A stretch of 64,000 bases of DNA from Dyadobacter endophyticus (GTDB lineage Bacteria > Bacteroidota > Bacteroidia > Cytophagales > Spirosomataceae). Below, in pieces: positions 1 to 10,000 of this stretch. The position numbers were made by a program, and so were the translations under genes. Every line of letters begins with the position of its first letter. Within the stretch, counting starts at the first letter, position 1. The stretch covers positions 2,170,426 to 2,234,425 of the forward strand of contig NZ_BMIA01000001.1 in the NCBI RefSeq assembly GCF_014641595.1, written 5' to 3'. Below the pieces are notes generated by a model that worked only from the letters and a program-made list of their open reading frames with translations, did no database searches and had not been told where the DNA came from.

Positions 1-3000
1 TATCACTGCCCGCGATCACTTCCGGGTCGAAATACTTTTTAAGTTGAGAGAATTCAAAAATATTCTCACCGCTCGCAAACACCCTTACCCGGCTGATATT
101 GTGCTTTCTCAACAGTGCGGTAGGTAATGAATAACCGATCGTAAGATTCTTTACGCGGAGGTAAGCAGCATTCAACAGGTACTTGGTTTGCGGAATATCG
201 AGACCTGAGCTCGGCGAATAATTGTTATCCGCAAGCCACGATTGCAGCACCGGGTAATTTGCATCGGTGTTGGCATCGGCCAGGCCTGCTGCGATATACG
301 ACTGCGAATGCTTGGCACGCTGCTGGTCCGAGTCCGCCTGACCGCGGTAAAAGTCGAGATTCCAGGGGTACACATTGGCATAAGGCTGCTGATACGGACC
401 CCAGTACAGGTAATGCTGCGGGTAATAATCTCCTTTTAAAACGCCTTGCAGCACTGCCGAGAAATCAAATCCGTTCCAATCGGCGCTCAGGTTGAAACCA
501 ATGCGGAAACGTGGTGTTGTATTGCCTATGACCTTCAAATCTTTCGGATCTTTGGCTGTTGCTCCGCGCATAATGCGGCCATCTCCGTCAAGGTCTTTGT
601 ATTTAGGCCAGCCGGGTACTATTGAAAGTGCTCCCCATGGAATAAGGTCCTTCTCGTCCAGCTTCGCGATCTCATCGGTATTCTTGAAAAGTCCGTCGTT
701 CGTAAGTCCCCAGATTTCGCCGACCTCCTGACCCTGACGATAGTTCGCAGTAAACGTCTCCTGGTCATTCTTGAAACGGGTGATAACTGAGCGGGAATCG
801 GACAGAATCAGTTTTGCGCTAAGCGACAATGGCTTGGCCGCCACTGTGTAAGCGTCGTTAAAGCCCAGCGTTAGCTCCCAGCCTTTGGTTTGCAGATCAG
901 CCGCATTTTGCTTGGGCACCGTCGTTCCAAGGACACCGGGCAACTCCTGCCCTCCGGTAAGCATTTTGGTTGTATTACGGATATAATAATCGAAACCCAA
1001 TGTCACGCGATCTTTCAGCACACCCAGGTCTGCACCGAAGTTAAGAGTCGATACACGTTCCCAGGTATAGTTCGCCGGGTTGATTTCCAGAAGGGGCGAA
1101 CCGGTAATAACAGGCTGTTTGTCACCATCGATCAGATACCCCGACAGTCCCGTAGGCAATGCCTGGCGAAAACCGTAATAGGCCACATTCTGGTTACCGA
1201 GCTGCCCATACGATGCCCGGAATTTCAAGGTGGGGATAAAGGGCAATGTTTCTTTCACAAAAGATTCGGAACTGGCGATCCAGGCCCCCGATATCGATGG
1301 AAAAAAGCCCCAGCGATTGCTGGAAGGGAACCGTGAAGACCCGTCGTAACGGCCATTTGCCTCGATAATGTAGCGATCTTTGAAAGTATAGTTGATCCGG
1401 CCGAAATAGCTTCGGGTAGCATAACTGCTGTCCCCGCCAAAAGCCTTCGCACCGCCGCTCGTCACACTGAGATAGGGCAATGTGGATGAAATAACACCCG
1501 TTTTCTGCGCCTGGGTCGTATTATATCCGTAATACTCCTGGTTGTACCCGGCGAGAAGGCTGATCCGGTGCGTTCCGAGGGTTTTGGTATAATTTCCGAA
1601 CAGGTCCAGGACATTGTTGACCAGGGTTCCGGACTTGTCCAACACGAAACCGGTGCCGTCGCTTTTCCGGATATCGCCCGGACCATAACCGATTTCATAA
1701 ATCAGCTCATCCTGGTGGTACTTCCATTGTTCCCTTTTGAAACTCGCCGATCCGGTCACTTGCAGATCGCCATTCAAAGCGGTAATGATCCCTCGGAAAA
1801 TATCCTGAAAGCCAAACATTTCTTCGCTCTTCTTACCACCGTCCCTAAGTTTTGCAGCAAGGCGGCCCGCTCCCGTATTCGCCCAGGTACCATCCGGGTT
1901 CACTGCAACCTGTGTGGGTTGCAGGGTATAAATGTCGGTAATGTCGGCAGTCGGAACAGCACGCTCCGTGCGGTAAATCGACAGGTTGTTATCCAGTTTC
2001 AGCCATTTCAAAGGCGAAAAGTCCAGCCTAGCGCGGGAAGAATAGCGGTTCCAGTAATCGTCGGTCAGTTTGTTCAGACCACCTTCGCGGTTATAATCTG
2101 CCGAAATATAGTAACCTACCGTCCGTTCATTGGCCGTTTTGGCACTTCCCGTGAAAGCGATGCTGTGGTTCTGAGAGAAACTTCTTTTGGTAAAAAAGTA
2201 ATCGTACCAGTTGTTGCTGCCCATGTAGGCCCATTTGGTAGGGTCGGACGGGTCGAGGCGCGTGTCGGGCGTGGAAGGATTATCCGAACGTTCCTTGGCC
2301 CAGGCGTAATACTCATCTGAGTAGTTTACATAATCCCAGGGCGTGTTATCGGTAGACGTTTCGAGCACACGGGAGAAAATGTATGGGTCGGTTACTGGCT
2401 TGGGAAGCACCGTTGGCTGGCCCCAGGAGAAAAAGTTGTTGTAGGTAATGGATTGTTTGCCCCGTCCTCCCTGCTTGGTGGTGATCAGCACCACACCGAA
2501 CGCCGCCCGCGCGCCGTAAATAGCCGCCGAGGCTGCATCGCGCAATACCGAGAAGGTGGCAATATCGGAAGGGTTTAAGCGGAGGAGATCCTGGCTGCTG
2601 GCCGCGGCGATACCATCGATCACGAACAGCGGCTCACCACCATTAATAGACGTAAAACCACGGATGTTGAAGTTCGGCACCGTTCCGGGCGAACCGCTCT
2701 GGTAGGTAATGTTAAGCCCCGGGCTTACCCCCTGCAAGCCCTGCATCACGTTCGCAACCGGCCGCGCCTCGAACTGCTTGCCCGAAATCTGGTCCACGGC
2801 ACCGGTGATATTCACCTTCTTCTCGACACCGTAGCCGATCACGACCACTTCTTCGAGGTTGCCAGGATCAGCCTGGATGGTTACGAAGATCTCGCTCCGG
2901 CCTTTTACAAGCTCCTCCTGCGATTTGTAGCCAATGTAGGAGAACACGAGAATATCGTTCCCCGAAACGCCGTCGAGATTATATTTCCCGTTCTGATCAG

Positions 3001-3193
3001 TGATGGTCCCTTTCATGGAGCCCTTAATCACCACATTCACGCCAGGCAGAAGATCCTTTCCGTCCGTCACGGTTCCGGTCACCCGCAGGGTTTGCGCATA
3101 GGCCGGCACGAGCCACGCCCAAGTCATCAATACAGCCAGCAAGGCACACCGTAGCCACCTGGTACTGTAAGGTCTAGGTACATTTTTCATCAT
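1..3193 (-). CDS. SusC/RagA-family TonB-dependent receptor (3' end outside window)
   Basis: Outer-membrane receptor that would import an oligomeric nutrient with a SusD lipoprotein, powered by TonB. The start is the first ATG of ATGATG at 3193 and is followed by a signal peptide ending near AYAQ. A carboxypeptidase-D-regulatory-like domain (about residues 36-110) and a plug domain with the SusC signature EEVVVIGYG come next, then a long beta-barrel. About 1,064 residues are present. The last visible part (FASGENIFEFS, FDPE) is typical of the end of the barrel, so only about 20-30 residues are missing. A susD gene is expected just beyond position 1. A 7-bp inverted repeat (3198-3221) sits directly before the start codon. 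The family is clear; the substrate cannot be told. Confidence 0.95.
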   Translation of the reverse strand, partial: MMKNVPRPYSTRWLRCALLAVLMTWAWLVPAYAQTLRVTGTVTDGKDLLPGVNVVIKGSMKGTITDQNGKYNLDGVSGNDILVFSYIGYKSQEELVKGRSEIFVTIQADPGNLEEVVVIGYGVEKKVNITGAVDQISGKQFEARPVANVMQGLQGVSPGLNITYQSGSPGTVPNFNIRGFTSINGGEPLFVIDGIAAASSQDLLRLNPSDIATFSVLRDAASAAIYGARAAFGVVLITTKQGGRGKQSITYNNFFSWGQPTVLPKPVTDPYIFSRVLETSTDNTPWDYVNYSDEYYAWAKERSDNPSTPDTRLDPSDPTKWAYMGSNNWYDYFFTKRSFSQNHSIAFTGSAKTANERTVGYYISADYNREGGLNKLTDDYWNRYSSRARLDFSPLKWLKLDNNLSIYRTERAVPTADITDIYTLQPTQVAVNPDGTWANTGAGRLAAKLRDGGKKSEEMFGFQDIFRGIITALNGDLQVTGSASFKREQWKYHQDELIYEIGYGPGDIRKSDGTGFVLDKSGTLVNNVLDLFGNYTKTLGTHRISLLAGYNQEYYGYNTTQAQKTGVISSTLPYLSVTSGGAKAFGGDSSYATRSYFGRINYTFKDRYIIEANGRYDGSSRFPSSNRWGFFPSISGAWIASSESFVKETLPFIPTLKFRASYGQLGNQNVAYYGFRQALPTGLSGYLIDGDKQPVITGSPLLEINPANYTWERVSTLNFGADLGVLKDRVTLGFDYYIRNTTKMLTGGQELPGVLGTTVPKQNAADLQTKGWELTLGFNDAYTVAAKPLSLSAKLILSDSRSVITRFKNDQETFTANYRQGQEVGEIWGLTNDGLFKNTDEIAKLDEKDLIPWGALSIVPGWPKYKDLDGDGRIMRGATAKDPKDLKVIGNTTPRFRIGFNLSADWNGFDFSAVLQGVLKGDYYPQHYLYWGPYQQPYANVYPWNLDFYRGQADSDQQRAKHSQSYIAAGLADANTDANYPVLQSWLADNNYSPSSGLDIPQTKYLLNAAYLRVKNLTIGYSLPTALLRKHNISRVRVFASGENIFEFSQLKKYFDPEVIAGSD

Positions 3194-3298
3194 AAGTAAA
3201 AGTTAAAGGTTAACAACTTTTGAGGCATTTTCGGAATGCAAATGTCCTAATCAAAAGTTACGCCAATATTAAAAAATAGTTACCTGATTGTGATTATA

Positions 3299-3318
3299 AA
3301 TTGAATGAATGTTCAATT
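3299..3318. promoter_or_regulatory. Palindromic operator candidate (TetR type)
   Basis: The sequence AATTGAATGAATGTTCAATT has two perfect 7-bp arms around a 6-bp centre. It lies between the divergent susC-like gene (start 3193) and the tetR-like gene (start 3396), 77 bp from the latter. Its core GAATGAATGTTC resembles operators often bound by TetR-family dimers. Binding by the adjacent regulator is inferred. Confidence 0.55.
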
Positions 3319-3395
3319 AATTTTTAAATAACTAACACACTTCCGGTTTCCGCAAAAAACCGTATATTGCCTATCTGTTACACCCTGAACCGCCG

Positions 3396-4013
3396 ATGGG
3401 AAGAAAAAGCCTTAAAGAAGCCCGCAAAAAAGAAATCATTAAAGTGTTTTACAGCCTGGCCAAGAAGAACGGCCTCGAAAACACCTCCATCGCCAAGATC
3501 GCGGCGAAGATGGAGATCAATCCCAGCCTCATTATCCATTATTTCCAGACGCGCGAAGATCTCGTGTCCGGGCTGGTCGACTATATTCTCGATAAATACA
3601 AGCTTATTTATAAGGTAAGCGCGGCCAACGCGACCGACTCAAGAAAGGCGCTGCTCGAAATCATCGGCAATATCTTTTCCAAAAAGTGGAATACGCTCTT
3701 CGACGACGGCCTGTTTTACGGCTGCTATGCCATGACATTCCATGACGACAAGGTGCGGGACCTTTATAAAAAGCTGCTGGATTCGCTTAGGGAAATGCTT
3801 ATCGGGCATATTGAGCAGTGCCGTGCCGACGGCGTACTGGATGTGACCGATGTGGAAACGGTAGCGGATAATATTTTCGTACTCATCGACGGCGCCTATT
3901 TCTACCTCAGCCTGGTGTCCGACAAAGCCGAATACGAGCAGCGCCTGGCCAAATACCGGCAGCAGGCATTGTCGATCCTTCATTTACAGGAACTGTCAGA
4001 GGTGGCCGGATGA
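3396..4013 (+). CDS. TetR/AcrR-family transcriptional regulator
   Basis: A 205-residue DNA-binding regulator. Residues about 8-55 form the N-terminal helix-turn-helix typical of TetR proteins, with the hallmark stretch SLIIHYFQTREDLVSGLVDY after the recognition helix. The remaining all-helical part is the ligand-binding and dimerisation domain, too divergent for me to name an inducer. The gene is divergent from the receptor at 1-3193, and a palindrome lies between them, so it may control that receptor and itself. Its last 18 bp overlap the convergent small membrane-protein gene at 3996-4265. The family call is firm; the regulon is inferred. Confidence 0.92.
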   Translation: MGRKSLKEARKKEIIKVFYSLAKKNGLENTSIAKIAAKMEINPSLIIHYFQTREDLVSGLVDYILDKYKLIYKVSAANATDSRKALLEIIGNIFSKKWNTLFDDGLFYGCYAMTFHDDKVRDLYKKLLDSLREMLIGHIEQCRADGVLDVTDVETVADNIFVLIDGAYFYLSLVSDKAEYEQRLAKYRQQALSILHLQELSEVAG

Positions 4014-4265
4014 TTTCCGCTTCAGCCTGCGGGCCACGGCCCCGATTCCGATCATCAGCCAGATCACATTGACGGCGACGTTCGGCTTGTCGCCATATTC
4101 GAGGGAATAAGCAATGAGGTTTGCCGCACCAACCATATTGAGGATGTGAAACGGGTAGCCATTGGGTTTTAGCACCCCTATCGTGAGCAGCAGGTATGCG
4201 AGCACGTATGCAACCACGCCCAACCAGCCCATTGTTTCCAGTATCAGTGCGGTGTTCATATCCAT
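3996..4265 (-). CDS. Small membrane protein, CBU_0592-like
   Basis: An 89-residue protein with about three hydrophobic segments: residues ~7-32, ~37-56 and ~62-80. It ends in a basic tail (RRLKRKS) that would lie in the cytoplasm. The pattern of a short loop KPNGYPFHILN followed by a small-residue helix GAANLIAYS matches the CBU_0592-like family of small inner-membrane proteins as I know it. No biochemical role is known to me. It is convergent with and overlaps the end of the TetR gene by 18 bp. Start is the ATG at 4265; a second in-frame ATG lies two codons later. Confidence 0.75.
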   Translation of the reverse strand: MDMNTALILETMGWLGVVAYVLAYLLLTIGVLKPNGYPFHILNMVGAANLIAYSLEYGDKPNVAVNVIWLMIGIGAVARRLKRKSSGHL

Positions 4266-4584
4266 ATTTTTACGCTACAATATTAACTCAGTGTACTTTC
4301 CCGGCCAAATAGCCCGTCGCCGAGCCCCAAACAAGCCATTATTCTCCATTTTGAAGGATTGGCCAAATAAAATCACCCAAATTCACAGTTTTGCGGAATT
4401 TCGGAAAGAAATAAGTTAATATCGGTAAAAAAGCCGCTAATTCACATCAAGTTTTTGGTTTTCCGACCTGCTAATTTTACAAATAGATAATTTTCAAAAC
4501 CGGTCGCCCCGGCGGCACACTGGCCCAACTACCTGTACAACAGGCGGCAAGAATTTTATTGCCCTTATATTCAATAAAGCAGCT
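4266..4584. other. Intergenic region without a gene
   Basis: AT-rich spacer of 319 bp between divergent genes. It carries two copies of GGCCAAATA (4303-4311 and 4361-4369) and short inverted repeats at 4532-4544 and 4546-4563, close to the start of the peptidase gene. I see no exact TAnnTTTG promoter box and no credible coding sequence. The promoter of the S9 peptidase must lie here. Confidence 0.6.
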
Positions 4585-6915
4585 ATGAAAATCCCTAACC
4601 CAAGCCTTTGTAAAAAACTTTACTTGCACACAATCAGCGCCTTATGCCTGGCCACGCCGCTCATTGCGCAACGGTCATTGCCTGCTTACCAGCCGAATCC
4701 GGCTGAGCTGGCAGCTTCGTATAAAAGGATGACATTGATGGATTCGCTGACAAAAGGCAGCGTGCTAAAAGCCCAGGTACAGCCCAACTGGCTCGCCGAC
4801 GGGCAGTCATTCTGGTACAGGAATGTATTAAAGGATAGTTTGACTGAATATTTGGTTGTAAAACCGGGCGAAAACAAAAGGACTCCGGCGTTCGACAATG
4901 CAAAAGTAGCGGCGGCGCTGTCCAAGGCTTACGATTCGACGTTCTCGGCCACGAAGCTCTGGATCAGCGATATTCACTTCGAACCCGAAAAACACAGCAT
5001 TATCCTTCAAAGCAAAGGGAAATGGTTTGCTTACGATACCGAGGCCGGCACGGCGCAGAAAATCGCGAAACCGGATCTGCCGAAACCCAAAGAAACCGGT
5101 TGGACCAGGCAGCTCAGCCGCTGGGGCCGTTTCCGCGCTGATAGCGTCTCGCCCGACCGGCAGACGAAGGCATTTGTCCGCAACGGCAATATTTACTTAG
5201 GTAAAAAAGATGGTAAAGACGGCAAACAACTGACCTACGACGGCAATCCGCTCAAACCTTACGGTGAACTGAGCTGGTCGCCCGACGGCCGGTACCTCGT
5301 GTGCTATCGCATCGATGAGCGTGACGAGCGTCAGGTAAGCATTATATTTTCCTCGCTGCCCAATACCACCCGCGGGGAGGTCAAAACACGCGGTTACGCG
5401 CAGCCGGGCGATGAATTTACCAGCTACGAAATGCATGTGATCGATGTGCAGACAGGCAAATCCGTGAAAGTACAATCCGAGCTGATCGACTTTTTCAATG
5501 CGCCGGTGATCCGCTGGCGGAAAGGCGATGCCACGCATTTTACTTACGAAAAAGCAGACCGGGGGCATCAACGGTTCCGGGTGATCGAGGTGGACGCTAC
5601 CAGTGGCGCGACCAAGCATATTATCGACGAAAAAACGGATACGTTCATTTACCAGAACATGATCTACACGCATTACCAGCCTGACAATCATGAAATTATC
5701 TGGGTTTCGGAAAAAGACGGCTGGCGGCACATTTACCTGGTCGACGAGCAAACCGGCAAGATCAAGAACCAGGTCACCAAGGGCGAATGGGTGGTACGCG
5801 ACATCGACAGCGTCGATACACAAAAACGCGAGGTGTGGTTCAAAGCCAGTGGGATGAATGCGAACGAGGATCCATACCACATTCATTATTACCGTATTAA
5901 GTTCGACGGAACGGGTCTGGTGAAGCTTACCGACCACGCAAAAGCAACGCACCAGCTCACATTCTCGCCCGACCGGGCTTTTTACATCGATACCTACTCG
6001 ACCATGACGAGCGCGCCCGTTTCGGAATTGCGGAAAACCGCCGATGCCTCGCTCGTCATGAAGCTCGAAACAGCCGATATTTCACAATACCTTGCCTTGG
6101 GCTTCAAGCTGCCTGAAATCTTCAAAGCCAAAGGCCGGGACGGCCAAACCGACATCTGGGGCATCGTGTACCGCCCGAGCAATTTCGATCCGAAAAAGAA
6201 ATACCCGATCATAGAAAACATTTATGCAGGTCCGCAGGATTCGTTTGTTCCCAAGGCATTCCGCCATTACGGTGAAATGCAGAGCATGGCCGAACTAGGC
6301 TTTATTGTAGTTCAAATGGATGGGATGGGCACCTATAACCGCTCTAAGGCATTCCACGACGTTTGCTGGAAGAACCTGGCCGATGCCGGTTTCCCCGACC
6401 GCATTGCGTGGATGAAGGCCCTGGCCGAAAAATATCCTCAGGTGGACTCGACCCGCGTGGGCGTTTACGGGACCTCCGCCGGCGGGCAGAACTCGCTGGG
6501 TGCATTGCTCTTCCACCCGGGCTTTTACGACGCGGCGGTTTCGGCATGCGGCTGCCACGACAACCGCGTCGACAAGCAATGGTGGAACGAGCAATGGATG
6601 GGTTACCCGGTGGGCAAGCATTACGACGAGCAGTCGAATGTGACCAATGCAGCCAAATTGCAGGGAGATTTGCTGCTGATCGTAGGCGAGGTGGATACCA
6701 ACGTGCCGCCCGAAAGCACCTACCGCGTAGCCGACGCGTTGATCAAGGCCAACAAGGAGTTTGACCTGCTCGTTGTTCCCGGCATGGGCCATAGCGATGG
6801 CGGCATTTACGGACGCCGCAAGAAAAGGGACTTTTTTGTACAGAAGCTTTTAGGTGTAAATCCTCCGAACAGAAACAAGGTATCCGCCCCGGCACTAACA
6901 ACGCTGGGAAAATAA
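4585..6915 (+). CDS. S9B dipeptidyl-peptidase IV family serine peptidase
   Basis: Secreted prolyl-oligopeptidase-type enzyme, 776 residues, expected to remove dipeptides from the N-terminus of peptides in the periplasm or at the surface. A signal peptide (about residues 1-28, ending near IAQ) precedes the DPP IV N-terminal beta-propeller (~100-480), seen in repeats such as LSWSPDGRYLVCYR and FSPDRAFY. The C-terminal alpha/beta-hydrolase domain follows. The catalytic triad is readable: Ser631 in GTSAGG, Asp704 in GEVDTNVPPE and His736 in GMGHSDGG. Length matches the family. It stands alone, with a strong inverted repeat downstream at 6949-6968. The exact peptide preference is unproven. Confidence 0.95.
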   Translation: MKIPNPSLCKKLYLHTISALCLATPLIAQRSLPAYQPNPAELAASYKRMTLMDSLTKGSVLKAQVQPNWLADGQSFWYRNVLKDSLTEYLVVKPGENKRTPAFDNAKVAAALSKAYDSTFSATKLWISDIHFEPEKHSIILQSKGKWFAYDTEAGTAQKIAKPDLPKPKETGWTRQLSRWGRFRADSVSPDRQTKAFVRNGNIYLGKKDGKDGKQLTYDGNPLKPYGELSWSPDGRYLVCYRIDERDERQVSIIFSSLPNTTRGEVKTRGYAQPGDEFTSYEMHVIDVQTGKSVKVQSELIDFFNAPVIRWRKGDATHFTYEKADRGHQRFRVIEVDATSGATKHIIDEKTDTFIYQNMIYTHYQPDNHEIIWVSEKDGWRHIYLVDEQTGKIKNQVTKGEWVVRDIDSVDTQKREVWFKASGMNANEDPYHIHYYRIKFDGTGLVKLTDHAKATHQLTFSPDRAFYIDTYSTMTSAPVSELRKTADASLVMKLETADISQYLALGFKLPEIFKAKGRDGQTDIWGIVYRPSNFDPKKKYPIIENIYAGPQDSFVPKAFRHYGEMQSMAELGFIVVQMDGMGTYNRSKAFHDVCWKNLADAGFPDRIAWMKALAEKYPQVDSTRVGVYGTSAGGQNSLGALLFHPGFYDAAVSACGCHDNRVDKQWWNEQWMGYPVGKHYDEQSNVTNAAKLQGDLLLIVGEVDTNVPPESTYRVADALIKANKEFDLLVVPGMGHSDGGIYGRRKKRDFFVQKLLGVNPPNRNKVSAPALTTLGK

Positions 6916-6948
6916 AAACTGCAAAAGCAGTAAAAGGCAGAGCCCTTG

Positions 6949-6968
6949 CCCCGGTCTTAAGACCGGGG
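6949..6968. terminator. Perfect 20-bp palindrome after the S9 peptidase gene
   Basis: CCCCGGTCTTAAGACCGGGG can fold into a hairpin of eight GC-rich pairs with a TTAA loop. It starts 34 bp after the stop codon of the peptidase gene. No T-run follows, so it may be an imperfect terminator, an RNA-stabilising 3' end or a protein site. Confidence 0.45.
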
Positions 6969-7099
6969 AGTAGATTAAAAGATTGAAAACAGCGCATTGA
7001 GCAGGTTTTGCTCGACAAGGATTGCTATGTCACTATTTTTTATAAAACTAAAAATTCAGCCCAGAAAAAGGCACTCAATGCTACTCTAACCCGGATCCA

Positions 7100-10000
7100 A
7101 TGAAAAAAGCATTACTATTAATTTTCGCGGCCATACTGATGCACGGATGCGCTCAGAAGCGAAAGCCGGCACAACTTCCAGCCGCGTCGGCTGAAAGCGC
7201 CGGCCGCCGCATTGAGCTTTTGTTCCTCGGTCACGACAGCCGGCACCACTTTTCGGAGAAATACTTTCCGATGCTCTCGCTGCCGTTGTTCCAGAAGGGC
7301 ATTAACCTCACTTACTCATCCGACCCGAATGCATTGAATACCGAAAACCTGGCCCAATACGACGGCGTGGTGATTTATGCCAATCATAACACCATTACCC
7401 CGGCGCAGGAATCGGCTTTAAAGACATTTGTAGAAGGCGGCAAGGCGCTCATTCCGCTCCATGCGGCGTCTTTCTGCTTTCAGAATTCGGATTGGTATGT
7501 CAAAGCGGTGGGCGGGCAGTTCAGTTCACACAAGTATGGCACATTCACCGCACCGGTGGTAAAGGCTGATCATCCGGTCATGCAGGGCTGGAAAACATTC
7601 GAAACCTGGGACGAAACTTATGTGCATTCGAAACTGAACCCGGATATTGTTGTGCTGCAAGAGCGCGTGGAAGGCGACCATCATGAGCCGTGGACGTGGG
7701 TGCGCACACAGGGCAAGGGACGTGTGTTCTACACCGCCTACGGGCATGACGAGCGCACGTGGAAACAGCCTGCATTCCAGGAACTGGTAGCAAACGGTAT
7801 TATGTGGGCAGTTAGCGACGACGCGAAAGCGCGGTTAGCTAAATTCAATCTAACCAAACCCACCTACACCGACGCTGCCGTACCCAACTACGAAAAACGC
7901 GACCCGGCACCGAAATTCCAGCAGCCATTATCCCCGGCCGAATCACAGAAACTGACACAGGTACCCGTTGATTTTGAACTGAAACTCTTTGCCTCCGAGC
8001 CTGATATTGTGAAACCTATCGCGATGGCGTGGGACGAGCGCGGCAGGCTGTTTGTAGCTGAAACACAGGATTATCCCAACGAAGTCCGCGACCAGGACGG
8101 TGTGGGCAAAGACCGCATTAAAATCTGCGAAGACACCGATGGCGATGGCAAAGCCGATAAGTTCACTGTTTTTGCGGATAACCTCAATATCCCGACCAGC
8201 CTTGTATTCGCTAATGGCGGGCTCATTGTAGCGCAGGCACCGCATTTCATTTTCCTGAAAGATACCAACGGCGACGACAAGGCCGATATCCGCGAAAATA
8301 TCATTTCCGGCTGGGGTAAAAGTGATACTCATGCCGGGCCTTCGAACCTCAAATATGGCTTGGACAACAAAATCTGGGGCGTACTGGGCTACGCAGGTTT
8401 CCGCGGGACGAATTCAGGTAAGCAGCTGAATTTCAGCCAGGGTATTTACCGGTTTGATAACGACGGCAAAAATCTCGAATACATCGGCAGAACCTCCAAC
8501 AACACCTGGGGATTGGGCTTTTCCGAGGATTTTGAAGTGTTTATTTCAACAGCAAATGGGAATTACAGCGGGCACTTCGCCATGCCACTTGAATATGTAA
8601 AGCGTTCGGTAGCGGATGGTTCGGGCAATACGGTTTACAAACTGGATTCGCATTATGAAATGAATTACCTCACACCCGCATTGCGCCAGGTAGATTTTCA
8701 CGGCGGGTTTACAGCTGCGGCGGGGCATAACCTTTACACGGCCCGCAACTTCCCGAAATCGTACTGGAATGCAACCGCATTCGTTTGCGAACCCACCGGG
8801 CGCTTGCTCTACCAGGCATTGCTGAAACCGAAAGGCGCGGGTTTTAAAGAGAAGAATGGTTTCAACCTGCTAGCCAGCGCCGACGAATGGTTCTCTCCCG
8901 TGCACGCGGAAGTGGGACCTGATGGGGCGGTTTGGGTGGCCGACTGGTACAGTTTCATCATCCAGCACAACCCTACCCCGCGTGGTTTCGAAAATGGTAA
9001 AGGCAATGCCTACATTAACCCATTGCGCGACAATCAGCACGGACGTATATATATGGTCGTTTGGAAGAATGCAAAAACTGCCCCGTATCCTAAACTGGAC
9101 AAAAACGACGCAGCCAGTCTGATAGCCGGTTTGAAAAATGACAACATGTTCTGGCGCACCACGGCCCAGCGGCTGATCGTGGAGTCGAAGAATACTTCGG
9201 TAATCCCGGAACTGATCAAAATGGTGAATGACCAGACGGTAGACGAAATTGGTTTGAACAGCCCGGCCGTACATGCATTATGGACACTCAACGGCCTGAA
9301 TGCGTTCAATGGACCAAACGAAGAGGCTTACCACACCCTGGTACGGGCCATGCGGCACCCGGCGGCAGGCGTGCGCAAGACGGCCGTAAAACTGCTCCCC
9401 CGCAATGACAAGACACTTTCCGCATTGAAATGGACGAACTCGCTGAACGATCCCGATTTGAAAGTAAGGCTCGCCACCATCCAGGCGCTCACCGACCTGC
9501 CGGCTTCGGAAGAAATAGGCAGAATGCTTTACCTGGCTGGTCAGGATTCACAGAATGCTGACGATGAATACCTGGCACAAGCCATTTTTTCAGGGGTTAT
9601 CAAACATGAAAACGGCTTCAAAGCGGCGGCGGCGAAGCTCAAAGATTCGACATTGACCGCCCGGATCGAGCGCGGGCTGATTGAAGAAACTTATATGCTG
9701 AACCTCTGGTCGCCGCCTATCTACCCGCCTGATGTTTCGCATAAAGAACTTAAAATCAAGGCTATTATCACCAAAGCACAGGAGGACCTTTCCGGTGTGG
9801 CGGTATCACAGGGTAGCCGGCAGAACGGATACAGCCTGTACATGCAAGACGGCAAATTGCACTGGCTGGTACGCCAGGATGGCAAGTCTTATCAAATCAC
9901 ATCCACACGAAAACTGCCCGACGAACGCTTTAATGCCTATGCCACTCTTTCGGAAGGCGGCAAAATGACGCTGGCCATCGAGGACGAAACACCCGTAACC

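Noticed and set aside
1568..2320. 250-codon open frame on the plus strand
   Set aside because: It is antisense to the SusC receptor, which has a clear protein signature in this stretch; the plus-strand product has no recognisable motif.
4162..4419. 85-codon plus-strand frame between the small membrane protein and the S9 peptidase
   Set aside because: Overlaps the membrane-protein gene antisense and has a composition without protein-like patterns; treated as intergenic.
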